A stretch of DNA of 37,220 nt. Origin: CAYZXK01 sp964482395. GTDB taxonomy: Bacteria; Planctomycetota; Phycisphaerae; UBA1845; Fen-1342. Of the stretch, positions 7,667 through 15,214 are shown piece after piece. The translations under genes were made by a program, and so were the position numbers. Below the pieces are notes generated by a model. The model had not been told where the DNA came from. It did not search any database and saw only the letters and a program-made list of their open reading frames with translations. Position 1 is the stretch's first letter. Every line of letters begins with the position of its first letter. The stretch lies in the NCBI GenBank assembly GCA_964482395.1, contig CAYZXK010000064.1, positions 1 through 37,220 of the forward strand, given 5' to 3'.

Positions 7667-8521
7667 TCAGGTTTCCGGTCGCCGCCCGCCGGCAGCTCCG
7701 ACCGACAGGCCGCTGTCCCGCAGAAGCTGAAGCACCTCGCGGGCGATTTCCTCGATCGCTTTGTATGAGACATCGATGCAGCGCCAGCCGTATTTGGTCA
7801 TCTGGGCACGGGCAGCCCGCAGTTCGTGGCTGATCTGGGCCGGATGGGTGTACCGCTCGTCCACGTTCGCGCCCCAGCTCCGCATCCGGGCCTGGCGCAC
7901 GCTGCGCAGGCGGTAAGGGTTGGCGGTCAGACCGATCACGCGCCGGGGGTCGATTTTGAGCAATTCCAGCGGCGGTTCGGCGTCCGCAAAAAGTGGCACG
8001 TTGGCGGCTCGAATGCCCAGGTAGCCCAGGTAGAAGCAGGTGGTGCTTTTGGAGCAGCGCGACACACCGACCAGCACTACGTCGGCGTCCTTCAGCTCGC
8101 TGAGCCGACAGCCGTCGTCATGGGCCAAGGTGTATTCAACCGCGTCGATTCGATCGTAGTGGGCCTTGTCCGACTCGTAGAGGATTCCCGGTTTGGCCAG
8201 CGGGGCACTTTTCAGCAGATCGTACAAAGCGACCAGCACCGGTCCCAGCAAGTCCACTACCGGTACCATGTGATGTCGAGCGGCTTCCTGAATGGCTGCC
8301 CGCAGCTCCTTCGAGACCAGGGTATAAAAGACCAGGGCGCGGCTCTTGGCGGCGCTTTGAATCAGCCGGCAGACCGTCTCGACCGTGTCCACGTTGCCCT
8401 TCTGCACCAGGCGCACCCCGCTCGGTTCGAACTGCACCAGGGCGGCCCGGACCACCTGGAGGCAGGTGCGACAGGTTCCGTCGGAGACCAGGTAGACAGT
8501 CGGAGTTCTCTGCCTGGACAT
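7667..8521 (-). CDS. ppsR: PPDK regulatory protein family (DUF299/PpsR), variant motifs
   Basis: This 284-residue protein belongs to the bifunctional kinase/pyrophosphorylase family that regulates pyruvate phosphate dikinase or PEP synthetase by reversible Thr phosphorylation. Family blocks visible are VSDGT at 12-16, YTLAHDDG at 130-137, GVSRCSK at 152-158, YLGIRAANVPL at 167-177 and a C-terminal IEEIAREVLQLL helix. Two usually conserved spots differ. The N-terminal SDSTGETA is SDGTCRTC here. The P-loop-like GVSRTSKTPTS is GVSRCSKSTTC. The core residues G, S, R and K are kept. No ppdK or ppsA target gene is in the window. ATG 8521 has GGAG eight bases upstream. The gene follows the DUF4091 lipoprotein gene after 49 nt and may belong to its transcript. 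Confidence 0.85.
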   Translation of the reverse strand: MSRQRTPTVYLVSDGTCRTCLQVVRAALVQFEPSGVRLVQKGNVDTVETVCRLIQSAAKSRALVFYTLVSKELRAAIQEAARHHMVPVVDLLGPVLVALYDLLKSAPLAKPGILYESDKAHYDRIDAVEYTLAHDDGCRLSELKDADVVLVGVSRCSKSTTCFYLGYLGIRAANVPLFADAEPPLELLKIDPRRVIGLTANPYRLRSVRQARMRSWGANVDERYTHPAQISHELRAARAQMTKYGWRCIDVSYKAIEEIAREVLQLLRDSGLSVGAAGGRRPET

Positions 8522-8570
8522 GAGCTGCTCCGCAGGCGGGGCGAGTAGTCCCGCAAGCTTTTGGCCCCAG

Positions 8571-11432
8571 CTATCGCCATAACATGATCAGGTTGCCGAG
8601 CAATTGTGGGCAATAGGCATAGCCGTGGACTTTGGCCCATGAAGAATACTCGCCCCGGCGGGCATCCAGGCGGGTCAGATTGCAGCCCCAGACGCGGTTG
8701 AGCCGGGCTTGTGGACCGAAGGAGGCCAGCGGCACAGCCAGCTCCGCGACCCAAGCGTCCGGCCCGACGGCCACGGCGACCCGGGCTCCGCTCTGCCAGG
8801 GCTCCGAATTGCCCATCGGCGGTTCGGTGCGGCAGCCCTTGCGTGCGACCAACAGTCCGGTGGGCTTGACTTGCAGGCAATAAAGGTCGCTGCTGGTGCC
8901 GGAGTGGGTGTCGCGCGGGTCGAGCAGGATCTCCACCACGTCCTGGCCCCAGGGCGTGGCTCCCTCGACGGGGATGAGGTTATCGGCCTGCCACTGAGGT
9001 CCCTGCCCGGGCTGGAGCCAACAGCGCAGGCCCACGTACAGGCACTCTCGGTCCAGGCCGAAAAATGCCTGGGTAGGCAGGGCCGGCCGATCCTGCTCGG
9101 GTTGGTCGGGCGGGTCGAAGCGGCAGACTCGGAAGTCGCCGGCGGCGTTGTTCACCGACAGCGGCCAGTCCTCCAGCCGGCCGTCTATGACCGGCGGTTT
9201 TTCCAGCGGCGGGCAGACCGCCACTGCCAGACGGGCCGGCACCCGAAGGGTTCCGGTCGTCGGACTATCGAAGGCTAGCTCGAGTGGATGTACTCCGTCG
9301 GCGTTATATGCCAGACCGGGCAAGAGCACTTCGAGCCGGGCCGGTCGGCGAGCACCGGGCTCCACGTTCACCGGGACCTCGCCCGCCAACTGCCAGCCCG
9401 GCGGCAAAGCGGGCAATGACCAGCGGCCCTGTAACGGTCGATCGCTGGTGTTCTCGATGCTGACCAGGACCTCGGCCCGCAGGCCCGTCTCCTGCAAAGT
9501 CAACCGGACGCCTTCGACCATCGGGCACACCCGCTCCACCTGGCTCATCATCCGGCCCCATTGGGAAAGACTCTCGATCTGGCGTTGCCGAAGAGAGGGG
9601 TCGGGCTCGAACTGACCGGCCAGCTCTTGCAGCATCAGCAGGCGAGCCAGACGCAGTTCGCTCGCGCTCCGTGGCCAGCCGGTCGGCTTGCAGCTCAGCA
9701 GGTTCTCCAGGCAGGCGTCGGTCCCCGCCCAGCGGACTAGCTGCTCGGCCAGCCGCCGGGCCAGCAGCGGTTTACCGTTCTCTTCCAGCAGCTTCAACAG
9801 CTCGTAGTCCTCCAGTCCACGCCGCAAACGCTTCAGCCGGATCGAGGGCACGGGCCGATCATGCAGCCCGTAGGGCTCGCCCGCGTAGATCAGCCCCGAT
9901 TCCGAGCAGAAAGCCCGCTCGCTGCGGTCCGAGACGACCGGTCGCAACTCAGCGGCCCGCTCAACCCAAATGGCCTGGCTTTCATAGCGATATGCCTGCC
10001 ACGGCAGGATGCACACATCGATCGGCGGGGACTCCACGGCCAGCGAGCCGCCGTAGGGCGGATTGTCCGGCATGAACCAACTGCGACCTCCGGCCTGCTG
10101 GGCCTGCCGCATGGCCGAGGGCTCATACCACCTGGCCGGCGGGCACCAGATGCCCACCTCCAGTTGCTCGGTGGGCGGCGCGTTGTACCAGCCCAGCCCC
10201 TGGAGCGACCGGGCCGGCAGGTGCGCTACCAGCGGCGGCTGAATGTCCGCCTGCCGCAAGAGTTCCCCCAACCGGCGTACCCGCTCGACCGTACCGGCCG
10301 ACAGAGGCTGCGGCGGGCACAACCGCAAAAACGCCCGGTCCAACCACCCCCGCTGGGCAAAGTGCCGCTGGCATTCGAGCAGGTAGGCCGTCAGCAGGCT
10401 GGCATACTCCGGCGAACCCACTCCGCCATTCCGGTCTGCACTGGGATACTCCAGGCTCACCGGCAGAGGCCAAAGCTCCAGCCGCACGCGATCTGGAAAA
10501 GCGGTTCCATCCAGCCAGCCGGCAACAAGCCGATCGTAGTCGTCCCATTCCACCTCCAAAGTACGTTCCCCCAACAGACGGTACTTGGGAAATGACGCCC
10601 AGAGGATCGGCAGGGTACGGTGCTCGTGAAACAACAGCATGGTCTGCCCGACCAGCCGCAGGGCCGCCAGGTGACTGGGGGTCTGCGGCAGCAAGCGGGT
10701 TTCCTCGGCGGGGAGAATCGGCCAGCGTAGATGCTCGGCCAGCAGGTCGCGGGGATCGACCCGGCAGATCACCGGCAAGCTGGTTGGACCGGGCAGCGCC
10801 ACCGGGAGGACCTCCAGATGAATGTCGCAGGCCAGGACCGGCCGCGAATCGGTAGTGCGATGGACTTCCAGCCTCCCCCGATAGGGGCCGGGTGCGGTGG
10901 TGGCAGGGACCCGCAGATCCAGCCAGACCAGTTCGTTGCGCGGCTCGGTCAGCCTGACCGGGCCGCCTCCGCGCGGCGCCTCCCACGGCACCAGAATGTC
11001 CGGAAAAAGGGTCGGGCTGGCCGGCCGACCGGTCCGCTGGGTGTACCAACTCCGCAGGTTTTCGACCTGGACGTAGTGTACACGGTACACGGTGAAGACC
11101 GAGTCAGAGGGCAAGACCCCGCCGGGCCCGGATAAATCGCTCGTCCGCACGTCTAGCGGCCCAGCCGGTAGGGTGCCGGCCCGGAGAGCTAACTGAATCG
11201 CGACTGTCTCATTCAGCGCTGCCTTCAGGTGGAGCTGCCCGCGAGAAGCCGAATAGAACTCGTTTTCCAGGCTGGGTGGGCTGTCGAAAGTCAGTTCCTC
11301 GTCGCCGCCGACCAGCCAGGCTGTCACCGTTTGCCGGGCCCCCGGCAGCGTGCAACCGGCGCTGGCCGCCAGCAGCACCAGGCCGAGCGCCGCCGAGAGC
11401 CTCCGCCGCATGCTCATCCACCTGGGGATCAT
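8571..11432 (-). CDS. DUF4091 glycoside-hydrolase-like lipoprotein with CBM9-like C-terminus
   Basis: This is a large exported protein of 953 residues. An N-terminal signal (RRRLSAALGLVLLAASAGC) ends in a plausible lipobox with Cys27, so it is probably membrane-anchored outside the cytoplasm. The middle is a TIM-barrel-like region ending in a DUF4091 signature, PVPSIRLKRLRRGLEDYELL, around residues 530-550. A beta-rich segment follows. From about residue 750 (PPVIDGRLEDW onward) the pattern is that of a family-9-like carbohydrate-binding domain (VIDG-x-L-x-DW, LYVGLRCW, EILLDP). This suggests a polysaccharide-degrading or binding role; no catalytic acid pair was identified. ATG 11432 overlaps the upstream stop as ATGA. 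An internal ATG at 11411, with AGGTGG six bases upstream, is an alternative. Confidence 0.8.
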   Translation of the reverse strand: MIPRWMSMRRRLSAALGLVLLAASAGCTLPGARQTVTAWLVGGDEELTFDSPPSLENEFYSASRGQLHLKAALNETVAIQLALRAGTLPAGPLDVRTSDLSGPGGVLPSDSVFTVYRVHYVQVENLRSWYTQRTGRPASPTLFPDILVPWEAPRGGGPVRLTEPRNELVWLDLRVPATTAPGPYRGRLEVHRTTDSRPVLACDIHLEVLPVALPGPTSLPVICRVDPRDLLAEHLRWPILPAEETRLLPQTPSHLAALRLVGQTMLLFHEHRTLPILWASFPKYRLLGERTLEVEWDDYDRLVAGWLDGTAFPDRVRLELWPLPVSLEYPSADRNGGVGSPEYASLLTAYLLECQRHFAQRGWLDRAFLRLCPPQPLSAGTVERVRRLGELLRQADIQPPLVAHLPARSLQGLGWYNAPPTEQLEVGIWCPPARWYEPSAMRQAQQAGGRSWFMPDNPPYGGSLAVESPPIDVCILPWQAYRYESQAIWVERAAELRPVVSDRSERAFCSESGLIYAGEPYGLHDRPVPSIRLKRLRRGLEDYELLKLLEENGKPLLARRLAEQLVRWAGTDACLENLLSCKPTGWPRSASELRLARLLMLQELAGQFEPDPSLRQRQIESLSQWGRMMSQVERVCPMVEGVRLTLQETGLRAEVLVSIENTSDRPLQGRWSLPALPPGWQLAGEVPVNVEPGARRPARLEVLLPGLAYNADGVHPLELAFDSPTTGTLRVPARLAVAVCPPLEKPPVIDGRLEDWPLSVNNAAGDFRVCRFDPPDQPEQDRPALPTQAFFGLDRECLYVGLRCWLQPGQGPQWQADNLIPVEGATPWGQDVVEILLDPRDTHSGTSSDLYCLQVKPTGLLVARKGCRTEPPMGNSEPWQSGARVAVAVGPDAWVAELAVPLASFGPQARLNRVWGCNLTRLDARRGEYSSWAKVHGYAYCPQLLGNLIMLWR

Positions 11433-12469
11433 GACGTCGGCTCACGGCAGCCCTGCAACTGATAGAACTTTCGCGGCGACTCGGGATGGTTCGTGCGGGC
11501 GGAAAGGTATATGGCTTCCAGCAGGGCGCTGACCGCCAGGTGCCGGTCCATCGGAGCGGCAGCCCGGTCCCGGGCCTGGCCGCAGATGGATTCCGCGAAT
11601 CGCAGCAGTTCGCTGGTCAGGAAGTCGCCCGGCAGCGGTCGGTGGTCGAGGTCGGCTCCGCTGGCGTCGGTCAGGCGGACCTCATCGTCGGTGAGGGTGG
11701 CGATGGCGGCGGGGCCGTGGTGGACCAGTCGGCGTTCGAACGGCGGCCGGTCCCAGGCGGCCTGCAAGACCGCGATGCCTTCCGCGGGAAACCTCAGGAT
11801 GGCCACCGCGACATCTTCAGTCTCGCGATTCACGCCGACGGGCGACTTGCCCAGCCTGCCGACCAGGCCGACGGCACTGTCGGGGATGCCTCGGACGGCG
11901 ACCAGCGCTTCGAGGAGGTGGTAGGCGGCGTCGGGGAGCACTCCACCGGCGGCGTCGGTCAGACGCGACTGCCAGGCGTCGGGGCCTGGTCCGGGGGCCC
12001 CGGCCCGCAGGTCCGAGAACACCGGGACGAAGTCGGGGGGCCAGTGCAGTTCGTGCCAGACGTGGTCGGCCACATACTCCCACCATGAGGCCACGCGATA
12101 GATGGTTGGCAGTTGCCGGCTGCGGGCCACGACCTCGCAGGCCTCGGCGAAACTCCGGGCCAGCGGGGGCAGGCGCCAGACGTGCAGCCCGCGCTGCGCG
12201 GCCATGCCGGCCAGCTCCAGGTCTGCCCGGGTGGAAACCGCGAGCACCACGGCTTGCAACTCGGGGTGGGCCAGGAGCAGGCGCGGGTCATCGAAGCGGG
12301 GCAGGCCGGGAACTGCCGCCGATGCGGGCATCCCCGCCTGGCCGACCGGCTGCAACAGCACGCAGGCTTCGATGGCCGCGGCCAGGGGCGGCAAGCGGGG
12401 CCCGCTGGCGATCAGGCCGACCTGGATAGGGCCCGGAACCTTCTGCTCATTGTTTGATGTCACGGCCAT
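11429..12469 (-). CDS. Degenerate Gfo/Idh/MocA-type oxidoreductase-like protein
   Basis: The 346-residue product has the overall Gfo/Idh/MocA layout: an N-terminal Rossmann-like half (IQVGLIASGP, then LQAVVLAVSTRADLELAGMAAQRG) and a C-terminal half with GGVLPDAAYHLLEALVAVRG. The dinucleotide-binding glycine motif (normally GxGxxG) is degraded to ASGPRLPP. The position of the usual EKP lysine motif is RLPPLA. Oxidoreductase activity is therefore doubtful, and the protein may be a pseudoenzyme or sugar-binding relative. The stop codon overlaps the start of the DUF4091 lipoprotein gene (ATGA), so the pair is translationally coupled. No ribosome-binding site is obvious at the ATG. Confidence 0.72.
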   Translation of the reverse strand: MAVTSNNEQKVPGPIQVGLIASGPRLPPLAAAIEACVLLQPVGQAGMPASAAVPGLPRFDDPRLLLAHPELQAVVLAVSTRADLELAGMAAQRGLHVWRLPPLARSFAEACEVVARSRQLPTIYRVASWWEYVADHVWHELHWPPDFVPVFSDLRAGAPGPGPDAWQSRLTDAAGGVLPDAAYHLLEALVAVRGIPDSAVGLVGRLGKSPVGVNRETEDVAVAILRFPAEGIAVLQAAWDRPPFERRLVHHGPAAIATLTDDEVRLTDASGADLDHRPLPGDFLTSELLRFAESICGQARDRAAAPMDRHLAVSALLEAIYLSARTNHPESPRKFYQLQGCREPTS

Positions 12470-12477
12470 CGTATAAT
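12450..12477 (+). promoter_or_regulatory. Candidate sigma-70 promoter upstream of purC
   Basis: A perfect TATAAT lies at 12472-12477. A weak -35 (TTGTTT at 12450-12455, three of six) sits 16 nt upstream. It overlaps the 5' end of the divergent Gfo/Idh-like gene. If used for purC it gives a leader of about 230 nt. Confidence 0.4.
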
Positions 12478-12518
12478 GAACCCGCTCGGTTCACGTTCGA
12501 CAAGGTTGTCCCGACCGG

Positions 12519-12603
12519 ACGCGGCCTGGTTGCCGCGTACCACTTTGATCGGAACGAGACTGCAAGCCGACATTTTGCCGCCGCTGGGGGGCGGCCGCCA
12601 GCG
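12519..12603 (+). promoter_or_regulatory. Structured leader of purC (two hairpins)
   Basis: Two hairpins lie between the candidate promoter and purC. The first is a 7-bp perfect stem ACGCGGC/GCCGCGT with a 6-nt loop at 12519-12538. The second is a CGCTGG/CCAGCG stem enclosing a G/C-rich loop at 12582-12603. I do not recognise a known riboswitch class. No U-tract follows either stem. Confidence 0.3.
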
Positions 12604-12710
12604 TGGCGAAGAAAGCTGCCGGGGTTGTCAGATCTTGTCTTTTGGGCTTGCCGATCCCGACATCGGCCCAGATAAGTTCTGCCGCTCAATGTGATTCGGA
12701 GGTTCTGCCG

Positions 12711-13661
12711 ATGACGCAACCGCTGACGGTCATTCACAGGACGGATTTGCCCGAGCTGGCCAGTCGTGGCAAGGTGCGCGATATCTACAAGTTGGGTGGT
12801 CGGTTGATGATCGTGGCTACCGACCGCATCTCGGCGTTCGACGTCGTAATGGAACAACCGGTACCGGGCAAAGGCATCCTGCTGACGCAGATGTCGCGGT
12901 TCTGGCTTGAAACGCTGCCGGCCTGCACCCCGCATCACCTGGAGTATGTAGTTTCCGACGAGCGCGTGCCGGAGGGGTACGCCCCCTATTTGGATCAGCT
13001 CCGCGGTCGGGCGATGGTGGTCAAACGGGTGGAGATTTTGCCGGTTGAATGCATCGTTCGCGGATACATCATGGGCAGCGCGTGGAAAGAATATGAGGCC
13101 ACCGGACAGGTGTGCGGGATCAGGCTGCCGGAGGGACTGCGGCGCGGCCAGCGGCTGGCGGAGCCCATCTTCACCCCCTCGACCAAGGCGGTCGTCGGAC
13201 ACGATGAGCCGATTTCTTTCGACCATGCCTGCCAGATGGTGGGACGTTTCCTGGCCTGTAAGCGGTCGGTATCGCTGGATGCCCGCGACCTGATGGAGCG
13301 GGTACGCCGCCGGTCGCTGGACATTTACCTTCAGGCGGCCCGGCATGCCGAGCAGCGCGGCATCCTGCTGGCCGACACGAAATTCGAATTCGGACTGCAC
13401 GAAGGGGAGCTGTTGCTGGCCGACGAGGTCCTGACGCCGGACTCCTCCCGCTTCTGGCCGGCCGACCGATATCGGGAGGACGGCGAGCTGCCCAGCCTGG
13501 ACAAGCAGTTCCTGCGAGACTACCTGGAATCTCTGGGATGGGATAAGCGGCCGCCACCCCCGCCCATCCCGGACGCGGTCATCGAGCAGACCCGCCTCGG
13601 ATACATCGAGGTGTACCGGCGGCTGACCGGCCTGGAAGCGCCATTCCGGGAGAGCTGCTGA
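12711..13661 (+). CDS. purC: Phosphoribosylaminoimidazole-succinocarboxamide (SAICAR) synthase
   Basis: The product (316 residues) catalyses ATP-dependent ligation of aspartate to CAIR in de novo purine synthesis, in the cytoplasm. Family motifs are GKVRDIY (20-26), VATDRISAFDV (35-45), the ECIVRGYIMGSAWKEY block (about 104-119), DTKFEFG, LADEVLTPDSSRFW and SLDKQFLRDYL. The length fits the longer form found in fungi and many bacteria. ATG 12711 has GGAGG nine bases upstream; the open frame extends 36 codons upstream but shows no homology there. No other purine gene is adjacent. Confidence 0.95.
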   Translation: MTQPLTVIHRTDLPELASRGKVRDIYKLGGRLMIVATDRISAFDVVMEQPVPGKGILLTQMSRFWLETLPACTPHHLEYVVSDERVPEGYAPYLDQLRGRAMVVKRVEILPVECIVRGYIMGSAWKEYEATGQVCGIRLPEGLRRGQRLAEPIFTPSTKAVVGHDEPISFDHACQMVGRFLACKRSVSLDARDLMERVRRRSLDIYLQAARHAEQRGILLADTKFEFGLHEGELLLADEVLTPDSSRFWPADRYREDGELPSLDKQFLRDYLESLGWDKRPPPPPIPDAVIEQTRLGYIEVYRRLTGLEAPFRESC

Positions 13662-13703
13662 CCAAGTCGCTTCCGGTGCCTTGTTTCTCGCTCGTGCGCC
13701 GGG

Positions 13704-14108
13704 CTAAGTGGTGCCGTGAATGCTGCGCAGTACGCTCAGGCGGCGCTGGGCCTGCTGACGGGCGATTTGGGTCTGGGGTGCCAGGCCCTGGCATTGCTCG
13801 ACCGCCCGAGACGCCGCGGCCACCACTTCCGCGGTCACCTCCTCAGCGCGCAATGCCTCCCCCGTGAGTACGGTGACGTGGTTGTTCGCGACCTGTGCGA
13901 AGCCGCGATCGACGAACAGCCGACGAGTAGTGCCGCCCCGGGTATATCGGAGCTGCCCCGTCCCCAGCTCGCAGACCAGAGCGGCTCGGTCTCGCAGAAT
14001 CCCCAGCTCGCCGTCGTGGGCCGGGATTACCACCGCGTCGGCGGTTTCCTCCAGCACTTGCCGCTCGGGAGTCAACACCAGCAGTTTGATGTCACTCGAG
14101 TCACCCAT
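13704..14108 (-). CDS. atpC: F-type ATP synthase epsilon subunit
   Basis: This 134-residue protein has the epsilon-subunit beta-sandwich: IKLLVLTPERQVLEETADAV, IPAHDGELGIL, a glycine-containing strand and RGFAQVANNHVTVLTGEA. A C-terminal two-helix part (EEVTAEVVAAASRAV onward) completes it. The subunit links the gamma rotor to the F1 head and restrains ATP hydrolysis. The gene is solitary: no atpD or other atp gene is adjacent, and it follows the chaperone block after 144 nt. A GATAAT-like -10 on the minus strand (14153-14158) within that gap hints at its own promoter, but the -35 is weak. Confidence 0.88.
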   Translation of the reverse strand: MGDSSDIKLLVLTPERQVLEETADAVVIPAHDGELGILRDRAALVCELGTGQLRYTRGGTTRRLFVDRGFAQVANNHVTVLTGEALRAEEVTAEVVAAASRAVEQCQGLAPQTQIARQQAQRRLSVLRSIHGTT

Positions 14109-14252
14109 GAGCTGATCGCCTTGTATGCCGGTCCGGCCTGCCGGTCAAGAGTATTATCGGCTGGCAAGCTGCGTCGGCTCCAAGTACCGAGCGGAACTCG
14201 GCATCCACGAGCAAGCCTGGCGGTCAGAAAGACGGTTGGTCGGCACGCCGGC

Positions 14253-14555
14253 TCAGGTGCTCTTGCAGGCCTGGCAAGTGGGTTTGGCGGGTTTTGCCTG
14301 GGCGGAGTCCTGGCCGTTGCCCGACCCGCTGTCCTTCTTCTTCTCCGCCTCGGCCGCCTTCTTGTAAGACTCGCTGCGGTAGTCGGTGACATAGAAACCG
14401 GAGCCCTTGAAGATGAGTCCGCCGCCGGTACCCAGCAGCCGTAGCAGCTCGGGCCGGCCGCAGGCGGGACACTTGCGCAGTGGCCGGGCGGTGATCGGCT
14501 GATAATGTTCGAATCGGTGGCCACAGGCGTCGCAACAATAGTCATACGTCGGCAT
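14253..14555 (-). CDS. FmdB-type zinc ribbon protein
   Basis: The 100-residue protein opens with the FmdB regulatory-protein signature MPTYDYCCDACGHRFEHYQ, followed by CPACGRPELLRLLG. The two CxxC pairs (about 8-11 and 34-37) form one zinc ribbon. A charged, lysine-rich linker follows, and a terminal CQAC adds an unpaired CxxC. Members are widespread and poorly characterised; some are proposed regulators. Its ATG overlaps the grpE stop codon by one base (TGATG), so it is translated with the DnaJ/GrpE co-chaperones, suggesting a link to protein folding or stress. Confidence 0.85.
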   Translation of the reverse strand: MPTYDYCCDACGHRFEHYQPITARPLRKCPACGRPELLRLLGTGGGLIFKGSGFYVTDYRSESYKKAAEAEKKKDSGSGNGQDSAQAKPAKPTCQACKST

Positions 14556-15214
14556 CAGGTATCCCTCGTCGGCGGTTTGGATTCACTGACTTTGCCTTCC
14601 GGCTCCGCTTGGGCCGGCGGCGGGCCGCTGGAAACGACCACCCGGGCGGGCCGCAGGACGCGTTCCGACATTGCATAACCACGGGTCACCTGCTGAAGCA
14701 CGGTTCCGGCCGGGTGTTCGTCGCTGGGCTGCTGCAAGATGGCTTCGTGCCGGTCGGGGTCGAAGAGCTGTCCGACAGCATCGATCGGCGTGACCTCCCG
14801 GTCGCGAAGCACCTTGAGCAGGTGGTCATAGACAATTCTCACCCCCTCGGCGACCGACTTGGCATCGGTCGCCGCCTGGGCCGCTTCCTGGGCCCGCTCG
14901 AAGTCGTCGAGCACTACCAGCAGGTCGCGGGCGAAATCGGCCTCGGCCAGTCGGCGAGCTTCCTGCTGGGCTCGCAGGGCCCGCTTCTGCTGGTTCTGGA
15001 TCTCGGCCATCAGTCGCAGATTCCGGTCGCGCAGCTCTTGCAGCTCGCGGCGCAGCGCGACCAGCTCGTCCTCGCCGGCCGGCGCGGCGGCCGGCGCGGC
15101 CTGGTCGGCGGCGACCGGGTCGGCCCGCGAAGCCGGGCCGGGCGATTCAGCCCTGGCCGGAGCGGGCGGCTCGGCCGGTTCTGGTGCGGATGGCGGATCC
15201 GGCTGATTAATCAT
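14555..15214 (-). CDS. grpE: Nucleotide exchange factor GrpE
   Basis: The 219-residue protein has an acidic, Pro/Ala-rich tail of about 50 residues, a long coiled coil (residues about 50-100) and the C-terminal GrpE beta-wing: VYDHLLKVLRDREVTPI, G-x-x-FDPDRHEAI and GYAMSERVLRPARVVVS. GrpE dimers release ADP from DnaK. ATG 15214 overlaps the dnaJ stop region by 8 nt; an in-frame GTG at 15229 is an alternative. The gene follows dnaJ directly. dnaK is not in the window. The C-terminus after the wing is also extended and charged. Confidence 0.92.
   Translation of the reverse strand: MINQPDPPSAPEPAEPPAPARAESPGPASRADPVAADQAAPAAAPAGEDELVALRRELQELRDRNLRLMAEIQNQQKRALRAQQEARRLAEADFARDLLVVLDDFERAQEAAQAATDAKSVAEGVRIVYDHLLKVLRDREVTPIDAVGQLFDPDRHEAILQQPSDEHPAGTVLQQVTRGYAMSERVLRPARVVVSSGPPPAQAEPEGKVSESKPPTRDT

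Noticed and set aside
12454..12694. Two short plus-strand frames (about 72-73 codons) between the purC promoter candidate and purC
   Set aside because: No recognisable sequence, no good ribosome-binding site, overlapping each other; treated as leader RNA.
12447..13400. 317-codon minus-strand open frame over purC
   Set aside because: Shadow of purC, which has all family motifs.
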